Positions 52,480 to 62,183 of a stretch of DNA of 64,000 nucleotides are shown one piece after another; position 1 is the stretch's first letter; each line of letters begins with the position of its first letter. Origin of the DNA: JAFDZW01 sp964404255 (GTDB lineage Bacteria > Bacteroidota > Ignavibacteria > Palsa-1295); contig CAYOJJ010000004.1 in NCBI GenBank assembly GCA_964404255.1, positions 62,001 through 126,000 of the forward strand, in the 5' to 3' direction. Position numbers and translations under genes: made by a program. The notes beneath the pieces were generated by a model. That model searched no databases. It had not been told where the DNA came from and saw nothing but the letters and a program-made list of their open reading frames with translations.

Positions 52480-53664
52480 ATGCCGAAAACGGATTATCCG
52501 GATATTATTATTAAAAACCACCATGAGCGCCGCTTGCTCAAAGGACACCTTTGGGCTTTCAGCAATGAATTGGTGGAAGTACGAAAGGATATTCCGGCGG
52601 GCTCGGTCGTCAGATTACTTCGGGAATTCGATAAAAAGCCGATCGCCCTGGCCTTCTACCACCCAAACTCTCTTATTAGTGCCAGAATTATCTCAAGAAC
52701 GGTCTCCGATACTATTGACCGTGAGTTTCTAAAACTAAGAATTTCCCAGGCTATCGAACGCCGTAAACCGCTGTTAAAAGAACGTAATGCCGTGAGGCTC
52801 GTCCATAGTGAAAGCGACCTTTTGCCCGGGCTTGTAATTGAGCAATACAACAAGATCCTTACATTCCAGATCGTCTCGGCCGCAATGGAGCTTTTCAAAG
52901 AGGACATAATATCTATACTCCGGGAGGTTGTAGAACCCGAGACTATCATTGAAAAGAACACCTCTCACTTACGGACATTAGAAGGATTGCCAGAGTTAGA
53001 ACAGACAATTTTTGGATCTATAACTGATGCTATTATTCAAGATAGGGCTGGCACTCAATTTAAAGCTTCACTACTTGAAGGTCAAAAAACCGGTTTTTAC
53101 CTTGATCAAATGGATAACCGGACCTCTATCCGTCGATATATTTCCCCGAACTCCACAGTGCTCGATCTCTTTTGCAACGAAGGGGGCTTTGCCCTTAATG
53201 CAGCACTTACCGGCGCTGCCTCCGTAACGGCGGTAGATTCTTCCGAGCATGCACTGAAGGGAGTTAAAAAGAATATGGAGCTTAATGGTATATCTACCAT
53301 AATCCCAGTAAAAGCCGATTGCTTTACCTATCTCGATACTCACAAGGAATTATACGATCTTATTATCACCGACCCACCGTCCTTAGCAAAGTCAAAAAAA
53401 CATATCGCAACCGCTAAGAAAGCCTACACCAACCTTCACCGCACTGCCATAAAGGCATTGCGGAAAGAAGGTATTCTGGTGACAGCTTCCTGCTCGCATA
53501 ATGTGACGAAAGAAGATTTTCTCGATACCATCAGGACTGCCGCTTCGCTCGAACGCCGTTCTGCGGTCATACTTGAGGAGGCCGGTGCTGCCCCCGACCA
53601 TCCGGTGCTTATTACCATGCCAGAAACCGAATATCTCAAATTTTTTGTACTTAGGATATATTAG
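52480..53664 (+). CDS. RlmI-like class I SAM rRNA methyltransferase
   Basis: 394 residues. The N-terminal PUA-like domain (1-85; IIIKNHHERRLLKGHLWAFSNEL) is followed by an RlmI-type central segment (ERNAVRLVHSESDLLPGLVIEQYN). A Rossmann methyltransferase domain has motif I VLDLFCNEGGFALNAAL (about 227) and motif IV IITDPPSLAKSKK (about 297). ILVTASCSHNV has the Cys typical of m5C methylases. E. coli RlmI modifies C1962 of 23S rRNA; the same target is plausible. Divergent from the lipoprotein gene, 86 bases apart. Confidence 0.88.
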   Translation: MPKTDYPDIIIKNHHERRLLKGHLWAFSNELVEVRKDIPAGSVVRLLREFDKKPIALAFYHPNSLISARIISRTVSDTIDREFLKLRISQAIERRKPLLKERNAVRLVHSESDLLPGLVIEQYNKILTFQIVSAAMELFKEDIISILREVVEPETIIEKNTSHLRTLEGLPELEQTIFGSITDAIIQDRAGTQFKASLLEGQKTGFYLDQMDNRTSIRRYISPNSTVLDLFCNEGGFALNAALTGAASVTAVDSSEHALKGVKKNMELNGISTIIPVKADCFTYLDTHKELYDLIITDPPSLAKSKKHIATAKKAYTNLHRTAIKALRKEGILVTASCSHNVTKEDFLDTIRTAASLERRSAVILEEAGAAPDHPVLITMPETEYLKFFVLRIY

Positions 53665-53727
53665 GGAGATGAATTTTACCCTAATAGGACATGTAACTTT
53701 CGGCCGGTATAGACCGTTACTATTTAT

Positions 53728-54417
53728 ATGAAAGTATGTGTAGGTATAGTTGTTTGTGGTCTTATGCTGCTCTTTGGTTCTACGGGCAGAGCACAATCTC
53801 CTTCCGGTAATGCCGGTGGTGCAAAAGCTGCCGATACCGCAATGATATTCGTTTCCCCACGGCCTCTGATCGACGAATCCACGTTGCAAAATAGTACCTT
53901 ATTAAATTCCTGGGGTTTTGACGGATTTTTTAATGATTTCGGTTTTGGGCTTGGTGTGTATTACCGGCATGTCTTCAATGAAGCGCTCAGTGTACATACC
54001 GGCTTCGATTTTGGTACGGCAAAAGGCCCTAACGAATTAGGACTCTATGGCGAGGTAAAGATCAACCGGATATTCGTGATGCCATTGATGGCAAATCTTG
54101 AATATCGTGTGTTACAATCGGCACTGGGAATTGGATTTCGCCCGTATGTCAGTGCCGGCGCTGGCCCGGTTTTCGTGATGACAACCGATGGGCAAAAAGA
54201 TTTTTTCCCGGCTCTCGGCGATCCTATCACCCATGTCACTTACGGGATGAATTTTGGTGTAGGCGCTTATTTCGGAAGCGATCCAAAGACTACCTTTGGC
54301 GCCAGTTTTAAATATTATATCATCCCTTATTCAAGAGGTGTTGAAAGTACCTCCGGCGTATTCCTCAATGATTTCAGTGGTGCCTCGCTGAATGTCAGTT
54401 ACGGTTTTAATTTCTAA
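53728..54417 (+). CDS. Outer-membrane beta-barrel protein (porin-like)
   Basis: 229 residues; signal peptide ends near GRAQ (23). The mature part alternates hydrophobic and polar residues in short strands (FGLGVYYRHVFNEALSVHTGFDFGTA; VSAGAGPVFVMTTDG; FGASFKYYIIPYS) and ends NVSYGFNF with a terminal Phe, as in 8-stranded OmpA/OmpW-like barrels. No specific family or ligand recognised. Single gene, with a terminator 27 bases downstream. Confidence 0.75.
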   Translation: MKVCVGIVVCGLMLLFGSTGRAQSPSGNAGGAKAADTAMIFVSPRPLIDESTLQNSTLLNSWGFDGFFNDFGFGLGVYYRHVFNEALSVHTGFDFGTAKGPNELGLYGEVKINRIFVMPLMANLEYRVLQSALGIGFRPYVSAGAGPVFVMTTDGQKDFFPALGDPITHVTYGMNFGVGAYFGSDPKTTFGASFKYYIIPYSRGVESTSGVFLNDFSGASLNVSYGFNF

Positions 54418-54443
54418 TAGCAGACTTCCTATATAAAATAAAA

Positions 54444-54466
54444 CAGGGGACGTATGACATCCCCTG
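54444..54466. terminator. Bidirectional intrinsic terminator
   Basis: 7-bp GC-rich core stem CAGGGGA/TCCCCTG (54444-54450 with 54460-54466), with A- and T-rich flanks, between the barrel gene and the convergent small T9SS gene. Confidence 0.85.
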
Positions 54467-54499
54467 CTTTATCCATCGCATAAAATGAGTAAGCGGCGA

Positions 54500-55093
54500 T
54501 CAGTGCCTAACCACCACTTCCTCTTTTCGAACAATTGCTCCGTTAGAATAAACGATCACATGATAAGGCCCGTTAGCAAGTTTCCTCACATCGAGCACCA
54601 ATTTATCTCCTACCGGCTGTGCTACACCGAATACGCGCACGCCGATATCATTTACGACATCGACCTGCACGTTCGGATATAGACGAATATCGACATCCAA
54701 CGTAGTAAATTCCTTTGTCGGATTTGGATATGCGGGCTTTTCGTGAGGGGTACTTTCAGATACCGCCGAAGTCATGGGCGGTGTCATAGAGATGGTGTAT
54801 GATGAAACTCCAAGATCGGTTTTATAAAAGACCTCTGTAGAACGCATTATTCCATCGCGCGGAATAATCCGGACTTTAAAATCTACAGTTCCATTCGTGG
54901 GTATCTGATATGGTAATTGGGCCAGCGGCTCGACATAAAAATCGGCAGTATCGGCAACCCACATCGAACGGAGACTAAGCGTTGCCCCCTTCGGGTTCGC
55001 TATCGAATATATTTTTGTTTCCTGGGCATGAGCCGCCACACCGATACACACAGCAGCCAATGCCACAAACACTTTACACACAACGTCCTTCAT
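54500..55093 (-). CDS. Small secreted protein with T9SS sorting domain
   Basis: 197 residues; signal peptide ends near AAHAQ (24). A short N-terminal beta domain (25-110) contains YSIANPKGATLSLRSMWVADTADFYV and KVRIIPRDGIMRSTEVFY, without a recognised family. The rest, from AYPNPTKEFTTLDVDI (about 120) through VNDIGVRVFGV to VVVRH, is a T9SS type A sorting domain. The cargo part is unusually small, under 100 residues. It may act as a minimal surface-displayed module. Confidence 0.82.
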   Translation of the reverse strand: MKDVVCKVFVALAAVCIGVAAHAQETKIYSIANPKGATLSLRSMWVADTADFYVEPLAQLPYQIPTNGTVDFKVRIIPRDGIMRSTEVFYKTDLGVSSYTISMTPPMTSAVSESTPHEKPAYPNPTKEFTTLDVDIRLYPNVQVDVVNDIGVRVFGVAQPVGDKLVLDVRKLANGPYHVIVYSNGAIVRKEEVVVRH

Positions 55094-55329
55094 CCCTGAG
55101 TCACAAGAGAAAGATAATCCTGCCGTTATGAAATCATCATACCCGGTAAATAGAAATATACGAAATAATTTTTAAAAATCCAAAATGGGGAAAAGTGGTA
55201 AAATTCATTATTTCAATAAGTTAACACTTTTATATAAGACAGTGCTTCTTGTGCTCTTATACTGATGAACTTTTTCATTACTGATAGGCTTGCACTCACT
55301 CGATGTAAATGTATAACTTTCTGCTCATT

Positions 55330-57285
55330 ATGAATATTCGTGCTATTATTTTGGTACTGTTAACTACTACCACCCTTGGACTAACCTCCAAAGTCTCCGC
55401 CCAAATACCAAGACTATTAACTTATCAGGGTCAGCTTACCGATTCTACAGGTCAGCCCTTACCCGATGGCCAGTATGTCATTACCACAAAGCTCTACCCT
55501 GATAATTCGACTACCCTACCCCTTTATGCTGAAGATCACACGGTAACCGTTTTCAAAGGACTATTCGCGGTATTGATAGGTTCAAATGTCTCTTTACCTC
55601 AATCCCTGACATTCGATAAACCATACTATCTGGGAGTCTCGGTCAATAATGGAACCGACCTTTCGCCAAGGACACCTCTGACTCCAACGCCCTATGCAAT
55701 TCGTTCGAGCAGTGCTGCGACGGCCGATATTGCGAATGGGCTCTCTTCCAATGTAACGGGGATCGTTAAATCGCTGAATACCCTAACCGGCGATGTTGTG
55801 ATTGAAACGGCGGGTTCGGCAAAAATTTCTAATATCGGGAATAAGATCATCATAAGCGCTCCAACCTTACCAAATTTTTTGGTTACCGGAGTTAAGAATG
55901 GAGATAACTCTATTTTGGTCACGACCGATTTAAATGCCGTCGCCTCGGTGAGCGTTGCACCGAATGGCATTACTCATGATCGTATTGCACCCGCAGCGGT
56001 TGAAAATTCAAATATCAAAGCCGGGACGATTACCGTCGATAAACTCGATATTACCGGGGTTGCCAAAGGCTTGGCTCCGATCGCCGATGGCAGTGGAAAT
56101 GTTACCTGGCAGCGTCCGCTCCAACTGCCGTATGCTGCTTCAGGACAAAACGGCTCAAGCCCGCTCCTCGCTATTACCAATAGCGGTTCTGTTGGCGATG
56201 TTTTCCGTGCCATTGCCGGTGGAAGTTCGGGGTCTTCTATGACCTCGGCCGCCATTTTCGGTGATGCCGGTACAAATTATTACGGTGTTGTAGGTTTCTC
56301 AGATGGCGGGTCTTCTTCTTACTCCGGTGTCTATGGGCTCGGGGTTAATTCTTCTACCGGTGTTACTGCTATTTCAAATACCGGTGAAGGTCTGCGGGCA
56401 AGCAGTTCGACAGGACGTGCAGGGTTATTCCAGATCACAAATCCGGGCAGTTCGGCTACTACTCTCGAAGCAAACAATGCCGGAACGGGCGAAGCTATTC
56501 GTGGCTCTGCCGCTGCCGATGGAACAACGGCCATCCATGGTATTGCTTCCGGTGGTAATTACTCCGTTGGTGTCTTTGGTGAAACGATGAGCTCGGCTAC
56601 CGGTACCGACGTAAATTCTGGTGCCAGTGGAATACTTGGTAAAGCCTCGAATGCAATACCGGGCGCATGGTCGGCAGGTGTCAGAGGAGTAAATACCAGC
56701 ACAAACAGTAATGGAATAGGTGTAGCCGGTTATCAGGCCGGTAATGGCTGGGGTGTTTATGGTGAAACGCCCTCAGGCATCGGTGTTTTCGGGAAGACAA
56801 CGGCTGCATCAGGCACTACGATCGGAGTAATGGGAAGCAGTGCTTCTTCAACCGGAACAGGAGTCTATGGCTTAGCGACAAGTACTTCCGGAAATACTAT
56901 TGGTGTGACCGGTGAAACAGCTTCGCCGAGTGGCACCGGCATAAAAGCAACCTACACCGGTACGGGCCTTGGAACACCGCTTGTGTTAGATAACGGCGCC
57001 ATTAAAGTAACCGGTACGAATAAGGCCGCTTTTGTTCATACCATCACCAATGCGAATAGACTTACGAACACTTCAACGGAGATCGATAATCCTGTTTGCA
57101 ATGGTGACCCCAACTGCTTTGTAATGATCACAGCCTTGGTACGCGATCTCAATACCGTACCGAATCTCAAGAGTCAGCTTGGCGTGTATTACGATCCCGT
57201 CAGGGCCAAGTGGCAGATCTTAAGTCTTAATGCACAAAACTTCCCTATCGGAGCATTATTTAATGTATGGGTTGTAAAGCAATAA
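55330..57285 (+). CDS. Secreted tail-fibre-like repeat protein with DUF7452-like end
   Basis: 651 residues from ATG 55330; an ATG at 55309 is also in frame. Signal peptide MNIRAIILVLLTTTTLG... ends near VSAQ. Residues to about 130 form a domain with LLTYQGQLTDSTGQPLPDGQYVITTKLY and LTPTPYAIRSSSAATAD, common at the start of Bacteroidota fibre-like proteins. From about 270-560, Gly/Ser/Thr-rich units with GVYG, GVFG and GV(T/M)G repeat, a beta-helix or trimeric-fibre pattern. The end (NRLTNTSTEIDNPVCNGDP to GALFNVWVVKQ) resembles DUF7452. No T9SS sorting domain is seen. Confidence 0.78.
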   Translation: MNIRAIILVLLTTTTLGLTSKVSAQIPRLLTYQGQLTDSTGQPLPDGQYVITTKLYPDNSTTLPLYAEDHTVTVFKGLFAVLIGSNVSLPQSLTFDKPYYLGVSVNNGTDLSPRTPLTPTPYAIRSSSAATADIANGLSSNVTGIVKSLNTLTGDVVIETAGSAKISNIGNKIIISAPTLPNFLVTGVKNGDNSILVTTDLNAVASVSVAPNGITHDRIAPAAVENSNIKAGTITVDKLDITGVAKGLAPIADGSGNVTWQRPLQLPYAASGQNGSSPLLAITNSGSVGDVFRAIAGGSSGSSMTSAAIFGDAGTNYYGVVGFSDGGSSSYSGVYGLGVNSSTGVTAISNTGEGLRASSSTGRAGLFQITNPGSSATTLEANNAGTGEAIRGSAAADGTTAIHGIASGGNYSVGVFGETMSSATGTDVNSGASGILGKASNAIPGAWSAGVRGVNTSTNSNGIGVAGYQAGNGWGVYGETPSGIGVFGKTTAASGTTIGVMGSSASSTGTGVYGLATSTSGNTIGVTGETASPSGTGIKATYTGTGLGTPLVLDNGAIKVTGTNKAAFVHTITNANRLTNTSTEIDNPVCNGDPNCFVMITALVRDLNTVPNLKSQLGVYYDPVRAKWQILSLNAQNFPIGALFNVWVVKQ

Positions 57286-57304
57286 GTAACCAACCAGTAA
57301 GTTC

Positions 57305-57327
57305 AAAGGCCGGATATTCCGGCCTTT
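57305..57327. terminator. Bidirectional intrinsic terminator
   Basis: Perfect 10-bp stem (57305-57314 with 57318-57327) with a 3-base loop and six Ts on the plus strand, 20 bases past the fibre gene stop and next to the stop of the convergent T9SS gene. Confidence 0.92.
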
Positions 57328-57328
57328 T

Positions 57329-60300
57329 TTATTTAACAATCACGATGGGAATTGACTGAACACTTCCTCCCGCAGTTGCCAATAAGACATATTGCCCCGA
57401 GGGAAGATCGTTAAGATCAAGTGTAAGTTGATGAGAACCGGCTGTCGTTTCCTTTGAGATACGAGGTACAACCTCTTTACCTATTGCATCCATAAGCCGC
57501 AAGTTAATCACTGTTGCAAAAGGAAGATCGATCGAAACGACGATCCTCGAAGTTGCCGGATTTGGAATAATCTTAAAATGCGGTCTTTTATTATAACGAA
57601 GAAAATCCGATAACTGGATAATTCCGCAACCTTCCAACGAAGAAATAGTCGTCGAGGCTGACGATTGGGCTACATAGCTGCAGGTGGAAACAGAAGCGGC
57701 TATTTGTAAAGAATCAAAACTGACGATCGATTGCATCGGAGTATCGACGAATACGGCAACTGTTGAAATAGCGGAGACCCCGGAAAGTTGAGATAAGGAA
57801 GCCGGTAATAACACTTTCGATGAGGATGCTGTCAGGCTTCCCGGAACATCGAGCACCGTGCCGTCAAGCGCCCGTGTACCTTTATAGACAAGGTTTCTAT
57901 CGAAATGTACGTAGAATTCCAAAGGCTGCGGCCTGTCGAGGCCTTCTATCGTTATAGGAATAGCTAACTCCTGCCCCAGTACATCGACAGAAAATGACGG
58001 TGTCGTACTAAGTGAGAGCGGACGCGCAGGAATCCCCTCCCCGGCTAACGATACCACAAACTGCTCGCCATTATCGAATTTCAAAAGATAGGAGGCTGAA
58101 TGAATTCCGATGATCGATGGATGAAAGGTAATACTTACCGTTTCACCGCCGGCAATAGTATCGTTAATAGTGGAAACTATGGTATATTCCGAAGCGCTGC
58201 TTCCTTGCAGAGTTTGAGAAACCAACCGGACAATTCCGCATCCGCTCTTCGTAATATGAATTACTGAAACGATCGAATCACAAAGTGACAGGGAATCTCC
58301 TGAAAATAAGGATTGATCCGATAGCGTTATATGCGATGGCCCATTTTTTCCTTTTCCATCGAGAGAAATTCTTATCGTATCTCCATTATCAAAAGCAAGG
58401 GTATAGAGAGCCGGAGCATCCCCAAACTGAGCAGGTGTAAAACGAATCTGGATAATATTATCAGAATAAACTGTATCTGCGATCGTAGAAAGAAGCGAAT
58501 AATCGGCACTGGCAGAACCGGTGAGCTGTGCGCTTACTAATCGAAGGACACCGCATCCGCGCTTAGTAATGTGTACCTCTTCTTCTAATGAATCGCAAAG
58601 CGATACTGAGTCGGTAGTGAATAAGCTTGTTGCCGAGGATTGAACGGTAGAAATTCCATTAGCACCAATACCTTCCAAAGCAACGATCACCTTCCTTCCG
58701 TTATCGAAAGAAATGGTGTAATCTCCCGGTTTATTACCGATGCCGGTGGGATGGAAGGCAATAATAATCGTATCGTAGCCAGTGAGCGAGTCTTGAGGGG
58801 ATTGTCTAATCGTGTAATCACTACTATCGGATAATCCCTGCGATAAGATGTTCAGAGCAGCACACCCCCGTTTGCTAACATAGATCGTATCGGTGAGCGT
58901 ATCGCAAAGCGATAATGTATCCGAGTTGAACATCGAAATATTTGAAAAACTAAAGGTAGCGTCTCCCTTTGTCCCGATCCCGGAAAGAGGAATAGAAAGG
59001 GTGCTTCCATCGCTAAACGTTATGAGGTAGGCCGCAGTACGATCGCCAAGACCCTGGGGATGGAATCGTATCTTAACGGTATTATTATCTATGAGCGAAT
59101 CATTAATGAAACTGATAATACGATAATCCGAAGCATAAGTCCCGGTAATTGCCTGAGAAGATACGTTTTTAATACTGCATGATGTTTTGGCTATGTGAAT
59201 AATCAGATCCACAGAATCGCATACGGATAGAGAATCGGTACCAAACGGTTGCTTTGGTGTAACCGTGTACTTCACAGGAGCATTGATGACCGTTGCCTTT
59301 AACGGTATCACGATCGTTTTGCCATCGGAAAAAATAAGGTTATAACTGGCCGTAGCAGCGCCTAAGTGGCTTGGAGTAAATGTAACATCAATTTTATCCG
59401 AGCCGGTAAGCGGAGTCGGTGCTTTAGTAGTGATAGTAAAATCAGAAGAATCCGGACCACTTATAAATTGAGAAAGGATCGGGGGGATAATACATCCGCT
59501 TGTCGAAAGAATGACCGATGCTTTTTTAGTACTACATAATTCAATGGAATCTCCAAACCTAAGCGTATCCGGAGCTATTGAGGCAATATAGATAGAATCG
59601 CCTCCGTAACCGGCTAGCGCAACTGTGATCGTATCGGTTACACCAAGTACGACTCGGTAGGTTGCTGCCCGTAATCCTTTTGCTGTCGGAGCAAAGGAAA
59701 TGGAAAATTGATACTCGCCGGCTATTTTATTCTTCGAGAGATCGCGGTTAATTGTATAATCACCGGAAGCACTTCCTAACAGCAGATCCGAAAATATGGC
59801 TATCGAATCGCAGCTAAAGGTATTAATAGTAAGATAGCGGACATCCGAAGAGCAAAGCTGAACCGTATCCTTCCGGAAAAGCGTATCGACAGAAATTAGA
59901 TATTTTAACGAGGTATCTACACCCGGAATCCGTGCTCTGCCTTCGATATTATTGGGAAGTCCGGCATCTAAGAACGAGGTATTACCGACATTGTAGTTAT
60001 ACTTCGAATCCTGAAAATTACAACTGGCTCCATAAAGGTTAGGGCTGCCTATCTCGCTAATCCCTCTTCCGGTAGTTACTACATAGATCTTGTCATCCGG
60101 GCCGATCTCCATGGCATAATGTATCTTGTCTGCTGTTTCCGTCGTTACGGTATCGGAAATACAAAACAATGAGGCAACGATCGCTCCCGGGCTGCCTGCC
60201 GATAGATCACACTGATAAATACGACTATACTCGGGAGCCAGATCGGTTTCAACACTAAAATATACTTTAGAATTATCTGGAGAAAAACAAGCTCCATAAG

Positions 60301-61108
60301 GTCGTTGTAATGGAAACTTTCGCTTTCTGATAGAATCATACAGATCAATGGGGTTCGATATTCTTCCGGTAAACGGATCGAAATCAAAGAGATCGACAGA
60401 AAGAAAAGAAAAATCGGTCATGATTAACTTCCGCCCATTCGGAGAGGACTTTAAATACCCGACCTCGGAATGATGACCGCAGGTGCTGATGACCGGATTA
60501 ATGGAAATACCATCGGCACTAATATGATAAGCATAAAAGGTACTATCCGCCCCATTATGCAAAATGGCCCAATAATCTGGCCCGAGACCGTAGTGGACGA
60601 CCGTACAGTGCTCATCGGTCTTATCGTTCAATGGAATATTCTTCGCTATTACATCGCCAAACCCTCCTATCGCCGACATATCGACTATACTATAGTGAGA
60701 GCCATAGGAATCTCTCCTATATCCATAAAGATCGGTCGTGATAACAAAATATTTTCCGGGATTACAGGGCCACGGAACGATGGTTGCGGCCTGCGCAGAA
60801 GTACTATCGCCGCCAAGTATTCCAGTGCCGTGAGGCATGACCTGGCCATTCCTATTATAGATGGCATTCCCGTCGCAAGTAAATAATACTGAGCCGGTCG
60901 TGGGATCGCAATACACCGCTACCCCTTCGAACGTATGGGAGAAGCCACCGCTTAGAATAGGCGTCGGAGGGGTTGTATGAAAATCGAGCCCATAGCCATC
61001 ACCAAAATACCAGACATCATATTGATGCTGGGCCATCGATCTGACGGCAACTGCCATAACTACCGATACCAGGAAGAGGAGCCTAAGTGCAGCTCGTATC
61101 GAACACAT
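57329..61108 (-). CDS. Large T9SS protein: N-terminal propeller, six Cys-paired repeats, cohesin-like domain
   Basis: 1259 residues; signal peptide ends near RSMAQ (26). Residues 27-400 look like the propeller seen in many T9SS proteins (YDVWYFGDGYGLDFHTTPPTPILSG, SVLFTCDGNAIYN, PYGACFSPDNSKVYFS). From about 405 to 1035 there are six repeats of about 105 residues, each with LC(D/S)S near its start and GC or SC about 17 residues later, ending in a short Gly-rich turn such as GKGKNG; these are HYDIN-like. A cohesin-like domain follows (about 1040-1165; FYVHFDRNLVYKG), then a T9SS sorting domain from IIPNPATSR (about 1181). Paralogous in layout to the 33869-37390 protein. Confidence 0.87.
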   Translation of the reverse strand: MCSIRAALRLLFLVSVVMAVAVRSMAQHQYDVWYFGDGYGLDFHTTPPTPILSGGFSHTFEGVAVYCDPTTGSVLFTCDGNAIYNRNGQVMPHGTGILGGDSTSAQAATIVPWPCNPGKYFVITTDLYGYRRDSYGSHYSIVDMSAIGGFGDVIAKNIPLNDKTDEHCTVVHYGLGPDYWAILHNGADSTFYAYHISADGISINPVISTCGHHSEVGYLKSSPNGRKLIMTDFSFLSVDLFDFDPFTGRISNPIDLYDSIRKRKFPLQRPYGACFSPDNSKVYFSVETDLAPEYSRIYQCDLSAGSPGAIVASLFCISDTVTTETADKIHYAMEIGPDDKIYVVTTGRGISEIGSPNLYGASCNFQDSKYNYNVGNTSFLDAGLPNNIEGRARIPGVDTSLKYLISVDTLFRKDTVQLCSSDVRYLTINTFSCDSIAIFSDLLLGSASGDYTINRDLSKNKIAGEYQFSISFAPTAKGLRAATYRVVLGVTDTITVALAGYGGDSIYIASIAPDTLRFGDSIELCSTKKASVILSTSGCIIPPILSQFISGPDSSDFTITTKAPTPLTGSDKIDVTFTPSHLGAATASYNLIFSDGKTIVIPLKATVINAPVKYTVTPKQPFGTDSLSVCDSVDLIIHIAKTSCSIKNVSSQAITGTYASDYRIISFINDSLIDNNTVKIRFHPQGLGDRTAAYLITFSDGSTLSIPLSGIGTKGDATFSFSNISMFNSDTLSLCDTLTDTIYVSKRGCAALNILSQGLSDSSDYTIRQSPQDSLTGYDTIIIAFHPTGIGNKPGDYTISFDNGRKVIVALEGIGANGISTVQSSATSLFTTDSVSLCDSLEEEVHITKRGCGVLRLVSAQLTGSASADYSLLSTIADTVYSDNIIQIRFTPAQFGDAPALYTLAFDNGDTIRISLDGKGKNGPSHITLSDQSLFSGDSLSLCDSIVSVIHITKSGCGIVRLVSQTLQGSSASEYTIVSTINDTIAGGETVSITFHPSIIGIHSASYLLKFDNGEQFVVSLAGEGIPARPLSLSTTPSFSVDVLGQELAIPITIEGLDRPQPLEFYVHFDRNLVYKGTRALDGTVLDVPGSLTASSSKVLLPASLSQLSGVSAISTVAVFVDTPMQSIVSFDSLQIAASVSTCSYVAQSSASTTISSLEGCGIIQLSDFLRYNKRPHFKIIPNPATSRIVVSIDLPFATVINLRLMDAIGKEVVPRISKETTAGSHQLTLDLNDLPSGQYVLLATAGGSVQSIPIVIVK

Positions 61109-61187
61109 TACTATAATGCAACGCCGATATGCCGTAAAAAATCCGCCCTTGGAGCCTTAATTTATTCTAAGAATTAAATGCCATAAC

Positions 61188-62051
61188 TTATGTATTATTA
61201 AAGGACTTAAAGAAATTTATAGTTAATGCTATGGCTTGCTCTAAGGCGGGAGTTGTTCCTTCAAACGGATGGACGGCGCCAAACTTATGGCCGGTATTGG
61301 CAATAACAGTGAGACAAGAAGTATCTCCGTATGCTGCAGCTATCTGCTCCGATTCTTTTACCGGCGCCGTCAGATCCTCACTGCCGGCAATGATCAACAT
61401 CTTCTTCCGTTCTGTTGCCAGTCTTTTTGCAGCATCGAGAATGTCAAGCTCTGCGGGATGCTGTTCCATGTCATCCAGTAGAGTGGTATTGAGCTTCATT
61501 AGTTGTCCGGTCCGGCTATTCTCCACCTCCATATAGCCTTGTTCTCTCCATTGCTGTCTCTGGCGGTCGCTATATCGATGAAACGAAGAAACCGGTGCCC
61601 AGGCGCAGACGGCTGTTACTAATGGCTCCGATGCCCCGGACAAGATAGCTTCCGCTGCACCGCGAGAATGACCGAATAAAAATATCGTGCTACTATCATA
61701 TTCTGTGGCCGGCAATGAGGAAATGCTATAGGTTGAAATAAGAGAGAGCAGATCGGATACCTCTCTTAGTTCACAGGTAAAGGTATTGGCTGCAAATTTA
61801 TCGAGCTCGGTAAATTCCCCCGGATCGCGGCCAATACCATTATGAGAAAAGTCTAATCCTATTACAACAAAGCCGGACAAGGCTAATTGGGTTCGAACGT
61901 ACGGGAAGCCCCCCCAGTCTTTAAAACCTTTAAAACCATGAATAAAAATAACAACCGGCTTTTTGCTTCCATCGGGCAAATATCGGGCGTCACAGCGGGT
62001 AATATCCCCCGTACTGCCCTGAAAATCGAATTCTTCGTGTTGCAGATTCAT
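61188..62051 (-). CDS. Alpha/beta hydrolase (dienelactone/peptidase-like)
   Basis: 287 residues, no signal peptide, so cytosolic. Oxyanion region VVIFIHGFKGFKDWGGFPYV (about 32-50), nucleophile elbow FGHSRGAAEA (Ser near 127), Asp in IIAGSEDLTAPV (about 225) and His in NTGHKFGAVHPF (about 257). The order and the HGFKGFKDW motif fit a family of small-molecule esterases or acyl-peptidases of unknown substrate. Divergent from the aminopeptidase gene, with 132 bases between them in which no clear promoter was seen. Confidence 0.85.
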   Translation of the reverse strand: MNLQHEEFDFQGSTGDITRCDARYLPDGSKKPVVIFIHGFKGFKDWGGFPYVRTQLALSGFVVIGLDFSHNGIGRDPGEFTELDKFAANTFTCELREVSDLLSLISTYSISSLPATEYDSSTIFLFGHSRGAAEAILSGASEPLVTAVCAWAPVSSFHRYSDRQRQQWREQGYMEVENSRTGQLMKLNTTLLDDMEQHPAELDILDAAKRLATERKKMLIIAGSEDLTAPVKESEQIAAAYGDTSCLTVIANTGHKFGAVHPFEGTTPALEQAIALTINFFKSFNNT

Positions 62052-62183
62052 TTTTCGTAATTTTGTGCGATTTATTATCAGTACCCGTAAAATAGGTATC
62101 GGTGGAAGATCATTACTTTCCCCGACAAAGTATAATATTCAGGTAGTGAACACTATTTTCCACTAATTATATTACGTTCATCC

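Noticed and set aside
53392..53889. 165-codon minus-strand frame across the end of the methyltransferase and start of the barrel gene
   Set aside because: It covers two well-supported plus-strand genes; peptide composition is not protein-like.
55330..57285. Possible prophage remnant, because of tail-fibre-like repeats
   Set aside because: It has a bacterial signal peptide, and no capsid, integrase or lysis genes are nearby.
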